A DNA stretch of 64,000 nucleotides from Rhodoblastus acidophilus (GTDB lineage Bacteria > Pseudomonadota > Alphaproteobacteria > Rhizobiales > Beijerinckiaceae): the NCBI RefSeq assembly GCF_025961575.1, contig NZ_JAOQNX010000009.1, positions 1 through 64,000 on the forward strand, written 5' to 3'. The notes below the pieces were generated by a model. It did no database searches. It was given only the letters and a program-made list of their open reading frames with translations, and had not been told where the DNA came from. Below are positions 1-8,106 of the stretch, piece after piece (position 1 is the first letter of the stretch; every line of letters begins with the position of its first letter). A program made the translations under genes and the position numbers.

Positions 1-178
1 TTGCCCATGGACGGCGCCTCATCTGACGGGAGTTTCACCGACGACCATCATGGCACATCGATGCCGCTTCGGGGCGCCGTCCACCCCATCACCGGTCGAC
101 CTCCTTCGCGGGGACAGGAACGCGCCCGTCGTCTCATGAAAATGGCAAGAGTAGCGCGCGACGCGAAGCCCCCTGCGC

Positions 179-1423
179 TCACTCCCCCGGAAGCAGCACG
201 CCCGCGCCCCGGCGCTCCTCGAACGCCAGCGGCTGCGGCAGGCCCAGACATCTGTCATAGACCCGCAGATATTTTTGCGCCTCGCGCGCCCAATCGAACC
301 GCGCGGACCTCCGCCGCGCGCCTTCCGCCAGCGCGGCCCGCAGCGCGTTGTCGCGCAGCAGCGGCAGCGTGGCCTCCGCCAAGTCCTGCGGCCTCCCGCC
401 CTTCGCGTAAACGCCGGCGTCGCCGAGCAGCCGCCGGGTCTCGACCAGCGGAAAGGCGACGGTCGGCACGCCGAGCGCGCAATATTCAAAAACCTTGTTC
501 ATGCTCATCCGGTCGTTGCTGGGATTGAGCGGGTCCGGAATGAGGCCGATGTCGAAGGCGGCGAGCTGAGCCGCAAGTTTTTCCCCGGTGAGGAACCCGG
601 TGAAGGTGATGTAGTCGTCGACACGCAAGTCATGGGCCAGCGCGGCGACGCCACCCAGCGCCGGCCCGTCGCCGACGACAAGCGCACGAAAATCGGTGAA
701 AGCGTCGACATGCACCAGATGGTCGACGGCGCGCACCAGCCCGTCCACCCCATCCTGATCGCCGATCACGCCGAGATAGCCGAGCACGGGTTTGTCCTTC
801 ACCGCCTGCGGTTTTTTTCGCGCCCGCAGCCATGTCGTGTCGGGGTAGGAATAGACCGAAGCAACCCGCCCCCCCTTGGCGCCCCGGGCCAGCGCGACCT
901 CGCGAAACGCATCATTGGCGGTCACCACCTGATCGGCGCAGGCGTAGGTGAACCGCTCCGCCGCGCGCAACAGCCAGTAAAACGGGCCGCGCCGGCTGAA
1001 CTTGGCTTCATAAAGTTCGGGGCAGAGATCGTGCTGGTCGAAGATGAATCGCGCGCCCATCGCCAGCAGCGGCAGGGCGGCCAAGACGATGAGATCGGGC
1101 GGATTGCAGGCCTGGATGACGTCGACGCCGCGCCGCCGATGGATGCGGAGCAGGAGCCGCGCCTCGTGATAGAGCGCGGCGGCATATTCGATCACGAAGC
1201 CGCAGCGTCCCCGCGCCTGCAAAGGCAGGGGATGCCGATGAATTTCGACGCCGTCGAGAATTTCGAAACGCGCGGGATAATCCACTGTGGCCGGGCAGAT
1301 CACAGAAACCTGCAAGCCGGCGCGGCGCAGCGCCTGGGCTTCCTGCCACACGCGGCGGTCGAGTGGAACCGGCAGGTTTTCCACCACGATCACGCACGAC
1401 TTCCCCGTTCGCGTCGAAGACAC
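179..1423 (-). CDS. Family GT4 glycosyltransferase (exopolysaccharide)
   Basis: Predicted GT-B fold, retaining glycosyltransferase of 414 residues, probably acting at the cytoplasmic face of the inner membrane on a lipid-linked polysaccharide precursor. The N-terminus carries the GT4 pattern ENLPVPLDRRVWQEA. Mid-protein VVGDGPAL and the C-terminal FEYCALGVPTVAFPLVE segment match the nucleotide-sugar binding half of GT4 enzymes (K-x-x-E-Y region). The start is a GTG at 1423 with GGAG 8 bases upstream. It reads away from the export genes that begin at 1.9 kb and is the left-most complete gene of the polysaccharide locus. The sugar donor and linkage cannot be read from the sequence. Confidence 0.88.
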   Translation of the reverse strand: MSSTRTGKSCVIVVENLPVPLDRRVWQEAQALRRAGLQVSVICPATVDYPARFEILDGVEIHRHPLPLQARGRCGFVIEYAAALYHEARLLLRIHRRRGVDVIQACNPPDLIVLAALPLLAMGARFIFDQHDLCPELYEAKFSRRGPFYWLLRAAERFTYACADQVVTANDAFREVALARGAKGGRVASVYSYPDTTWLRARKKPQAVKDKPVLGYLGVIGDQDGVDGLVRAVDHLVHVDAFTDFRALVVGDGPALGGVAALAHDLRVDDYITFTGFLTGEKLAAQLAAFDIGLIPDPLNPSNDRMSMNKVFEYCALGVPTVAFPLVETRRLLGDAGVYAKGGRPQDLAEATLPLLRDNALRAALAEGARRRSARFDWAREAQKYLRVYDRCLGLPQPLAFEERRGAGVLLPGE

Positions 1424-1897
1424 GTTGTTTTCTCCACGCTATCTGGCTTCGGGTGACGGCGCGCCGTCATGTCATGTGCAATTAGAAGGAATGAACCCGG
1501 CGATCAGGTCAATTCAAAAGCAAAATTCTGGGTATACACGCATTCGGTTGTATAGCTTTTCGACGAGAAAGCTCTAGGCGCAGCAACGCATGCAAAACTC
1601 ACGCTCTTTTCTTGCATTTATGCATAAATCAATCTAACCTAAGGTAAGAAAAATGTTTTTTGCCGCCACGCGGCGCCAACGCGCGTCGCCAGCGCCGCCA
1701 GGACCAAGCAGGGCCAGGATCGGAATCGATCTGCGCATCCAAGGGGTTGGCGCAGCCCCGACGCCAAAAGCCGACTCAGAGCCCCGCGCTCGCCATCCAG
1801 GGGACGACCAGCTGCGGCTTGGGCCGGGATCACGTCGCGCGGCGGGCGCAATGCAAGCGGGCGGTTGGTTGTGTGGGGAGAAAATTGCGCGTCATGA
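1424..1897. other. Divergent intergenic region of the exopolysaccharide locus
   Basis: This gap of about 470 bases separates the leftward GT4 gene from the rightward export operon and contains no convincing gene. Bases about 1490-1650 are clearly AT-richer than their surroundings. That stretch holds a 14-base perfect palindrome (1616-1629) and a weaker hairpin of 6-7 bp (1554-1573, AGCTTT paired with AAAGCT). The promoters of both flanking transcripts must lie here unless they are elsewhere in the gap. No confident -35/-10 pair was assigned. Confidence 0.6.
1616..1629. promoter_or_regulatory. 14-bp perfect palindrome, possible operator
   Basis: ATTTATGCATAAAT is a perfect palindrome in the AT-rich island between the divergent GT4 gene and the export operon. 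A symmetric site there is a reasonable candidate for a dimeric regulator of polysaccharide genes. No regulator family is recognised, and an AT-rich palindrome of this length could occur by chance. Confidence 0.35.
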
Positions 1898-2740
1898 TTG
1901 TGCATGATCCGCACCCTGCCCCTACCCGGCTGCAACCTGCGCCTATCGCGATTCGTGTTCGGCTGCGCCCGCCTGTTCAATGCGGGCGCAGATCTGGCGC
2001 GCGCAAGATTGCTGGCGGAGGCGGCGGATGCGGGCTTCACGCATTTCGATGTCGCGCCCTCCTACGGGTTCGGCATGGCGGAGCGCGACCTCGCGCCCTT
2101 GCTTAAATCCAGGCCTGGCCTCACCGTGACCAGCAAGGTCGGCCTTTACGCGCCGGCGGGCGAGGACAGCCCCGCCTCCGCGATCTTCCTGCGCAAGGCC
2201 GCGGGAAAACTAGCGCCGGCGCTGTCGCGGGCGCAGGTGGACTTTTCCCTGTCGCGGGCGAGGGAGTCGCTTTCCGGCAGCCTGCGACGGCTCGGCCGAG
2301 ACCACATCGACCTTTTCCTGCTGCATGCGCCGCGCCTCGACCTTCTCGCCGCCGACGAATGGCGGTCCTGGCTGGACAGTCTGCGCGCGCAGGGCCGCAT
2401 CGGCGCCTATGGCGTCGCGGTCACGAGCGCCGAGAGCGCGCTCGCCTTCCTCGACCACGCGCCGCCCCTGGCCGAAATCATTCAGCATCCCGACAGCCTC
2501 GACCTGCGCGAGGCCGACGCGCTGGTCGCGCGCGGGCGGGCGCCGCAACTCACCTACGGATATGTCGCGGCGGCGCGCCAACGCCAGCCCAGACTCGGCA
2601 TAGCAGAAATCCTGGAACAGGCGCTCAGGCGCAACCCCGAGGGCGCGCTGGTGGTCAGCACCAGCAAGATGGCGCGCGTGCAGGTTTTCGCGCAAGCGGC
2701 GGAAAGCGAGGCCGTGCAATGTCACGCTCCAGCCATTTGA
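1898..2740 (+). CDS. Aldo/keto reductase
   Basis: NAD(P)H-dependent TIM-barrel oxidoreductase of about 280 residues. The family tetrad can be followed: Asp and Tyr in HFDVAPSYGFG near residues 50-58, Lys in TVTSKVG, and His in DLFLLHAP. The start is unclear: TTG at 1898 or, in frame, ATG at 1904. The only purine-rich run (GGGGAG at 1876-1881) is rather distant from both. It is first in a rightward run of polysaccharide genes, so it may modify a sugar precursor. Aldo/keto reductases are broad in substrate, so this role is an inference from location. Confidence 0.82.
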   Translation: MCMIRTLPLPGCNLRLSRFVFGCARLFNAGADLARARLLAEAADAGFTHFDVAPSYGFGMAERDLAPLLKSRPGLTVTSKVGLYAPAGEDSPASAIFLRKAAGKLAPALSRAQVDFSLSRARESLSGSLRRLGRDHIDLFLLHAPRLDLLAADEWRSWLDSLRAQGRIGAYGVAVTSAESALAFLDHAPPLAEIIQHPDSLDLREADALVARGRAPQLTYGYVAAARQRQPRLGIAEILEQALRRNPEGALVVSTSKMARVQVFAQAAESEAVQCHAPAI

Positions 2741-2819
2741 CGGCGCAAGCCTGCATTAACCTCGCCTTGGCTTTCACACCGCGCGGCCCGCTGCGTCCGG
2801 GAGGCTGGAGAACGCGCAG

Positions 2820-4043
2820 ATGAGACGGGCGGACCGCGCCGGCGGGCATGCGCAGGGGAAGGCGGTGGCGGCGGTCGCGCTCGCCCTTGCCCTGGCGCTG
2901 GCCGCGCCCGCCGCGGCGCTCCCCCAGGACTGGCCCATAAGCTGGCCGCAAACCTTCAACTGGTCGGACTCGCCCGTCCTGCTCGATCTGCATCAATACG
3001 GCGGCTTCAACGACAACATCCTGAACAGCCCCCCGGGCGTCCAGCCGAAAGCCAGCGCCCTGTCCCAGACCGGCGTTGGCGCCACCGCGCGGCTGCGCCT
3101 GGGACAACAGGCCTTCACCGCCTCAGCGACTCTCACGGCCACGGATTACCTCGATGATCCCTCGGCCTCGCTTCACGACCGCGCCCTGCGCCTCGGCTGG
3201 GACCAACGCCTGGGAGAGCCGTGCAAGGGGAGGCTCGCCGCCGAAGCCAGCGACAAGCAGTCCGATTTCGATCAGGCCTCGGGGCCGGGCCAGGACATTT
3301 TGCGCACGCGCAAACTGGACGACGAGGGGCGCTGCGCCGTCTCCGGTCCCTTCGGCGCGCTTGTCGGCGGCGGCGCCTCCAGCCTGCGCCATTCGACCGT
3401 CAGCGCGCAGGCGCTGGACAACGACAAGGCCTATGGCAAGCTCGGCCTGGACTATGAGGGGCGCAACCGCGACCACGCCGAACTCTTCATCAAACTCACC
3501 GGCCTGCGCTTTCCGCAGGCCACGGGAACCCTGAGCCCGGACTCGACCCTCACCGACCTCCAGGCGTCCTACAGGCGAGCGTTTTCGCCGCTGTGGGAGG
3601 CCAGGGCGATGATCGGCGCCAGCGCCGCTCCCACCACCCCCGGCGCCGCGCCGAACCAGATCGCCGTGTACGACGCCGAACTCCTGTGGACCCCGTCCGA
3701 ACTCTGGCGCGCCTCGTTCAGCGCCAGCCGCACGCTCAACGCCCCCATCTCGATCGTGGCCAATTCCCAGATCGCGCAGACGCTCAATCTGTCGCTGACC
3801 TGGCGTCCCACGCCAAAACTCAGCTTCACCGCCGGCCTCGGCCGCCTGCGCCTCGAGAACGGCCCCACGACCCCCGGCCTTTACGGCGGCACGACTCTGA
3901 ACACCGTTTCGGGCCGCGCCGTCTACCAGATGACCCCGTTCACCAGCCTGACCGCGAGTTTTCTGCGCGGGATTCGCAGCGTGGCGGCGGGCCAAACCCA
4001 AACCACCCTCGCCATGATCGGCGTCGACTTCAAACCCTATTGA
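2820..4043 (+). CDS. Outer-membrane beta-barrel protein of exopolysaccharide locus (EpsL-like)
   Basis: A 407-residue exported protein. A basic N-terminus is followed by an Ala/Leu hydrophobic stretch ending near AAPAAAL (signal peptide, residues about 15-38). The rest alternates polar and hydrophobic residues as in a beta barrel and ends ...TLAMIGVDFKPY, with alternating hydrophobic residues before a terminal Tyr rather than a canonical Phe. The ATG at 2820 follows GGGAGG about 15 bases upstream. It lies 5 bases before the export-protein gene and resembles barrel proteins such as EpsL of exosortase-associated clusters, though no exosortase is visible. Likely role: outer-membrane passage or anchoring of the polymer. 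The assignment rests on overall pattern and context, not a diagnostic motif. Confidence 0.65.
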   Translation: MRRADRAGGHAQGKAVAAVALALALALAAPAAALPQDWPISWPQTFNWSDSPVLLDLHQYGGFNDNILNSPPGVQPKASALSQTGVGATARLRLGQQAFTASATLTATDYLDDPSASLHDRALRLGWDQRLGEPCKGRLAAEASDKQSDFDQASGPGQDILRTRKLDDEGRCAVSGPFGALVGGGASSLRHSTVSAQALDNDKAYGKLGLDYEGRNRDHAELFIKLTGLRFPQATGTLSPDSTLTDLQASYRRAFSPLWEARAMIGASAAPTTPGAAPNQIAVYDAELLWTPSELWRASFSASRTLNAPISIVANSQIAQTLNLSLTWRPTPKLSFTAGLGRLRLENGPTTPGLYGGTTLNTVSGRAVYQMTPFTSLTASFLRGIRSVAAGQTQTTLAMIGVDFKPY

Positions 4044-4048
4044 GACCC

Positions 4049-4831
4049 ATGAAAAGCCGCCCTCTGCTCCTCGTTCTCACCATTCTGCTGGCGCTGGTCT
4101 GCGGCGCCGATGTCGCGCGCGCCGCTGAATCGGGCGGGCGCACGCTCACCACTAATGACGTGGTGCAGGTCGGCGTGCTCGGCCAGCCGGATTTCTCGGC
4201 CAGCGCGCGGGTCGAGCCCGACGGCACGCTGGCGCTGAGCTATGTCGGGCGCCTGCGCGCCGCCGGACGCACGACCGGCGCGCTCGCCGCGCAAATCGCG
4301 GCGCTGCTCAGGGACAAGGGCCTGGTCAAGGCGGCGCAGGTGTCCGTGGAGGTGCAGAGTTTTGGACTGCAGGTCTCCGTGCTCGGCGAAGTCCGCGAGC
4401 CCGGCGCCTTCACGCTCGACCGTCCCATCACCCTGGCGCAGGCGCTCGCCCGGGCCGGCGGCCTGCAGGAGGACGCAGCGGAGTCGACGCTTGTGGTGCA
4501 TCGCGGAAGCCGCGTCCTTCGCTTTTCCGCTCGCGCCGTGCTCGAGGGCCGGGAGGGCGCCAAAATTCTTCTCGCCAACAACGACACGCTGTTCGTCGAA
4601 CAGGGGCGGATCATCTACGTCACCGGCTATGTCAACAAGCCCGGCCAGTTCGCGCTCAACCGCCCCGGGCTCACCATCCGACAGGCCATCGCGCTGGCGG
4701 GTGGGCTCACGCCGCTCGGCTCGGACGGCTGGGGCCTGAAACTGCGCCGGGCGGGCGTCGAATATGCCGCCGACATCGACCAGCCGGTCGAGGCCGACGA
4801 CACCGTCATCGTCAACGAACGCCTGTTCTGA
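4049..4831 (+). CDS. Polysaccharide export protein (Wza/OtnA type, SLBB domains)
   Basis: A 260-residue periplasmic/outer-membrane export protein. A Sec signal peptide (KSRPLLLVLTILLALVCG then ADVARAAES) has no lipobox Cys before the mature part; the Cys lies in the hydrophobic core. The Poly_export domain begins LTTNDVVQVGVLGQPDFS and contains VEPDGTLALSYVGRL. Two SLBB-type segments follow: VSVLGEVREPGAFTL and IYVTGYVNKPGQFALN. The true start is the ATG at 4049, five bases after the barrel gene; the frame stays open further upstream but without a plausible start. Such proteins form the periplasmic/outer-membrane channel for capsule or EPS and partner with the Wzz-like protein encoded next. 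Confidence 0.88.
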   Translation: MKSRPLLLVLTILLALVCGADVARAAESGGRTLTTNDVVQVGVLGQPDFSASARVEPDGTLALSYVGRLRAAGRTTGALAAQIAALLRDKGLVKAAQVSVEVQSFGLQVSVLGEVREPGAFTLDRPITLAQALARAGGLQEDAAESTLVVHRGSRVLRFSARAVLEGREGAKILLANNDTLFVEQGRIIYVTGYVNKPGQFALNRPGLTIRQAIALAGGLTPLGSDGWGLKLRRAGVEYAADIDQPVEADDTVIVNERLF

Positions 4832-4889
4832 GCCCGTCAACACCCGAAGGGGGCCGCGTCAGCGATGACGCGAAACCAAAGCCAAGAAC

Positions 4890-6260
4890 ATGAGCCTGCC
4901 GCTGTTTCTCCTCGTCCTGCGCAAGCGCATCGCCCTCGCCGCGCTGCTGTTCGCCGGCGCGCTGCTCGGCGCGGCCGCGACTCTGGCGCTCGCGCCGCAG
5001 CGTTTCGAGGCCACGGCCGTCGCCAGCATCGATCCAAGTTCAGCCGATCCGGTGAGCGGCCTCGGCCCGACGCCGGGCAGCCTGCTGATCGTCCAGGGCA
5101 ATCTGGCGGCGCTGGCGAAGAGCAACCAGATCGCGCTCGATGTCGTGGATCGCCTGGGCCTCGACGGCGACCCAGAGATTCGCGCCGCCTATGCCGGGCT
5201 GTGGCGCAAGCCCGACAACATCCGCCAGTTCGCTGCGGAGCGCTTGCTAGACAGGCTCGACGCCAAATTCCTGCCGGGCTCCAACGTCCTCAGTCTCTCG
5301 ATGCGCGACCGCTCGCCCGAAAACGCCGCGCGCCTCGCCAATGGCGTCATGGCCGCTTTCATCGAAGCGGCCATCGCGCTCAAGGGACAGACGGCGCAAA
5401 AAGCCGCCGACTGGTTCGCCCCCCAGATCGAGAAGGTCGCGATCCGACTCGCCGAAGCGCGCGCGCGACTGGAAACCTTTCAAACGGAGGCGCGTCTGCT
5501 TGCGCCGGGCGCGGGCGACGCGGAATCCGACCGTCTGCTGCAGATCGGCAATGCGCTGTCGCTCGCCAAGACCGAGCTCGTCGCCCTGCAAAGCCAATTG
5601 GCGACCCCGGGCGGCGGCCCCAGCGACGCCCAAAACCCCGATGTACAAACGCTGATCGCCCTGCGCACGGCGCAGGCCACGGCCGAGGCGGATATCGCGC
5701 GCCTGCAGGCCGACGCCGGCCCCAACCATCCCAAAATGCTGGAGCGGCAAGCCGCCCGCGACTCGCTGCGCGGTCAGATCGGTCAGGCGGTCGACGCCTA
5801 CAGAACCAAGCTCGGCGACCGCGTCGCCGCGCAGCTGGTCAAGGTCGCCGAACTGGAAAAAACCTATGCCGCTCATGTCCGCGACATGGTCGGCGTGCAG
5901 GGCCAGCGCGACCGCCTCGCGCAGTTGCGCGCCGAGGCCCAGTTCCAGCAGGACGAATATGACAGGCTGCAGCGGGCCGCCGTCCAGGCGCGGCTGCAAA
6001 GCCAATTGTCCTTCTCCAACATCGCCGTGATCGACGTCGCGGCCCCGCCGTCGAGCCCGATCTTCCCCAAGCCCCTGCCCGCCCTGGCGCTGGCCTGCGT
6101 CGCCGGCCTCGGCGTCGCCGTGTTGGGCGCGCTGATCGCCGAGACGCTGGATCGCCGCATCCGCCGCGCGCAGGACATTTCGGAAGCCGCGGGCGCGCCG
6201 CTGCTGGGCGTGTCGCTCGACTTCGCGCCGCCGCGCGGCCTGTTCGGAGCGCGCAAATGA
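4890..6260 (+). CDS. Wzz/GumC-like polysaccharide co-polymerase without kinase domain
   Basis: A 456-residue inner-membrane protein with one transmembrane helix near the N-terminus (about residues 13-32) and one near the C-terminus (about 395-415, PALALACVAGLGVAVLGALI). A long, largely helical and coiled-coil periplasmic domain lies between. This is the topology of Wzz/GumC/EpsF chain-length determinants. A Pro-rich turn (AAPPSSPIFPKPLP) precedes the second helix, as is typical. The cytoplasmic tail is short and ends LFGARK, so there is no fused BY-kinase (no Walker A). It follows the Wza-like gene by 58 bases and overlaps the next glycosyltransferase by ATGA. It should set chain length and couple polymerisation to export. 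Confidence 0.85.
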   Translation: MSLPLFLLVLRKRIALAALLFAGALLGAAATLALAPQRFEATAVASIDPSSADPVSGLGPTPGSLLIVQGNLAALAKSNQIALDVVDRLGLDGDPEIRAAYAGLWRKPDNIRQFAAERLLDRLDAKFLPGSNVLSLSMRDRSPENAARLANGVMAAFIEAAIALKGQTAQKAADWFAPQIEKVAIRLAEARARLETFQTEARLLAPGAGDAESDRLLQIGNALSLAKTELVALQSQLATPGGGPSDAQNPDVQTLIALRTAQATAEADIARLQADAGPNHPKMLERQAARDSLRGQIGQAVDAYRTKLGDRVAAQLVKVAELEKTYAAHVRDMVGVQGQRDRLAQLRAEAQFQQDEYDRLQRAAVQARLQSQLSFSNIAVIDVAAPPSSPIFPKPLPALALACVAGLGVAVLGALIAETLDRRIRRAQDISEAAGAPLLGVSLDFAPPRGLFGARK

Positions 6261-7102
6261 CCTGTGTCTCCGTGATCATTCCGCATCGCGACGATTGCGA
6301 AAACCTGGTCCTGTGTCTCGCTCTGCTGGAGCGCCAGACGTTTCGAGATTTCGAGATTGTCGTCGCCGACAACAATTCGGCCTGTGGCTTCGCCAAGGTC
6401 TTGGAGGTCTGCGGCGCCCGCGCGCGCGTCGTTCCGGCGCCGCTTGAGGGCGCGGCCCATGCCCGCAACGCCGCGCTGGCGGCCGCGATCGGCCCAAACC
6501 TCGCCTTCATCGATTCCGACTGCCGCCCCGCCGAAACCTGGCTGGAGCGCGGCCTGAAAACCTTGCGTGATGGCGTCGTGGTCGCGGGCAAGGTCGAGGT
6601 TCTGTTCGCCAATCCGCCGCGGCCGACTGCGGCGGAGGCCTATGAAGCCGTGTTCGCCTTCGACAACCGGCGCTATGTCCGCCAGGACTTCTGCCTGGGC
6701 TGCAACATGTTCGCGCGCCGCGCCGATTTGGATCGCGTCGGCCCTTTTCGCACCGGCGCGCCCGAGGACCTCGACTGGAGCCGGCGCGCCGTCCGCCTCG
6801 GCCTGAAGCTCGTTTACGATGACAGCGTCGTGGTCGGCCATCCCGCGCGGCGCGATTGGCCCGAACTCTTGCGAAAAAACCGCCGGGTGGCGGGCGAACT
6901 GCACCACCTGCGCCGCGGCCAGGGGGCTCTGGCCTGGGCCTTCTATCTCGTCGCGCTCGCAGCCTCGCCCTTCGTCCACGCGATCAAACTGGCGTCGTCG
7001 CGGAAAATTTCCGGCTTTCGCCTGAAACTTGAGGCCATTGCGCTGCTGTTCCGGCTGCGCTGGCGTCGTCTCTCCTGGTTCATGGAGTTGCTGCGCACAT
7101 GA
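6257..7102 (+). CDS. Family GT2 glycosyltransferase
   Basis: A 281-residue GT-A fold enzyme. The N-terminus VSVIIPHRDD and IVVADNNS are the nucleotide-binding strands. FIDSDCRP gives the DxD metal/nucleotide motif near residue 80, and PEDLDWSRRA is the typical acidic motif near the acceptor site. A hydrophobic C-terminal stretch (about 225-245) could associate with the membrane. The start ATG overlaps the stop of the upstream co-polymerase gene (ATGA), and its own stop overlaps the next gene the same way, indicating translational coupling. It presumably adds one sugar of the repeat unit; donor unknown. Confidence 0.88.
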   Translation: MTCVSVIIPHRDDCENLVLCLALLERQTFRDFEIVVADNNSACGFAKVLEVCGARARVVPAPLEGAAHARNAALAAAIGPNLAFIDSDCRPAETWLERGLKTLRDGVVVAGKVEVLFANPPRPTAAEAYEAVFAFDNRRYVRQDFCLGCNMFARRADLDRVGPFRTGAPEDLDWSRRAVRLGLKLVYDDSVVVGHPARRDWPELLRKNRRVAGELHHLRRGQGALAWAFYLVALAASPFVHAIKLASSRKISGFRLKLEAIALLFRLRWRRLSWFMELLRT

Positions 7103-8106
7103 CCACAGCGGTGATCATCGTCGCCTATCGCAATCCCGAAGACATCCGCCGCTGCCTGCGCGCGCTGCGCGCGGCCGACCCCGGCGAGACCTTCGACATC
7201 TGCCTGGTCGAAAACGGCGGCGCCCACGCCTTTGCCGTCCTGGTCGCCCTGCTCGCGGAGGAAGGGCTGATCTTCAAGGCGCCGCGCGGCTCCGCCAGTC
7301 CGTTCGCCCGCCTGGTCCATTTCGCCGGCGGCCCCCATGGCGCGGCCGTCTGGGTGGGGCTGGCGCCGGAAAACCTCGGCTATGCCGGCGGCGTCAATCT
7401 GTGGCTGCGGCGCCTGGAGCCGGACCGGCGCGTGCAAGGCTACTGGATTCTCAACCCCGACACCCAGCCGGAGCCGGGCGCGCTGTCGGCGCTGATCGCG
7501 CGCGCCGAGCGCGGCGGCTATGGCATGGTCGCCAGCCAGCTCGTCTCCACAGCCTGGCCCGAGCGGGTGTTGATGCGCGGCATGCGCTGGCGGCCGCTGG
7601 TCTGCCGCCCGCTTGCCCTGGAGCGGTCAAGGCCGTCGCGGGATAAACCCAGCGCCCAACTGGCGACGCTGCTCGAGGCCCCCTCCGGCGCCTCGTTCTA
7701 CGTCACCCGCGTGGCGCTGCAAGAGATCGGGCCGATGGAGGAAAGCTATTTCCTCTTCTACGAGGATCTCGAATGGGGTTTGCGCGCGAAAACCCTATGC
7801 GGGCTGGCGCTGGCGGAGGATTCGACCGTGCGCCACGTGGTCGGCGCCACCATCGGCTCGGCCGGCGCGCGGGGAAAGCGGTCGGCGCTCGCCGTCTATC
7901 TCGACCACCGCAACCGCCTGCATTTCGTCCGGCGGATGTTTCCGGACCGCCTGCGCTGGACCGCGCTCGTGGTGCTGGCGCGCACCTTTGAATTCCTGGC
8001 CGTCGGCGCCTTTCGGAATTTCGAGGCCGCGCTGGCGGGCTGGGCGGCGGGCCTGCGCGGCGAGACCGGCCGTCCCGAGCGTTTTTACCGGGAGCCCGCG
8101 GAATGA
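7099..8106 (+). CDS. Family GT2 glycosyltransferase (rhamnosyltransferase-like)
   Basis: A 335-residue GT-A enzyme resembling WbbL/RfbF-type rhamnosyltransferases. It starts TTAVIIVAYRNPEDI, has NLGYAGGVN (the conserved N-x-G-x-A-G-G-N loop), WILNPDTQPEPG in place of a classical DxD, and ESYFLFYEDLEWGLRA, a hallmark of this subgroup. A C-terminal amphipathic or hydrophobic segment follows (WTALVVLARTFEFLAVG). ATGA overlaps at both ends tie it to its neighbours. It likely transfers a deoxyhexose or other sugar to the EPS repeat unit, but donor specificity cannot be read directly. Confidence 0.87.
   Translation: MTTAVIIVAYRNPEDIRRCLRALRAADPGETFDICLVENGGAHAFAVLVALLAEEGLIFKAPRGSASPFARLVHFAGGPHGAAVWVGLAPENLGYAGGVNLWLRRLEPDRRVQGYWILNPDTQPEPGALSALIARAERGGYGMVASQLVSTAWPERVLMRGMRWRPLVCRPLALERSRPSRDKPSAQLATLLEAPSGASFYVTRVALQEIGPMEESYFLFYEDLEWGLRAKTLCGLALAEDSTVRHVVGATIGSAGARGKRSALAVYLDHRNRLHFVRRMFPDRLRWTALVVLARTFEFLAVGAFRNFEAALAGWAAGLRGETGRPERFYREPAE

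Noticed and set aside
1..178. Possible 5' end of a minus-strand gene leaving the left edge (ATG near position 9)
   Set aside because: Only two codons are inside the window, so nothing supports a gene.
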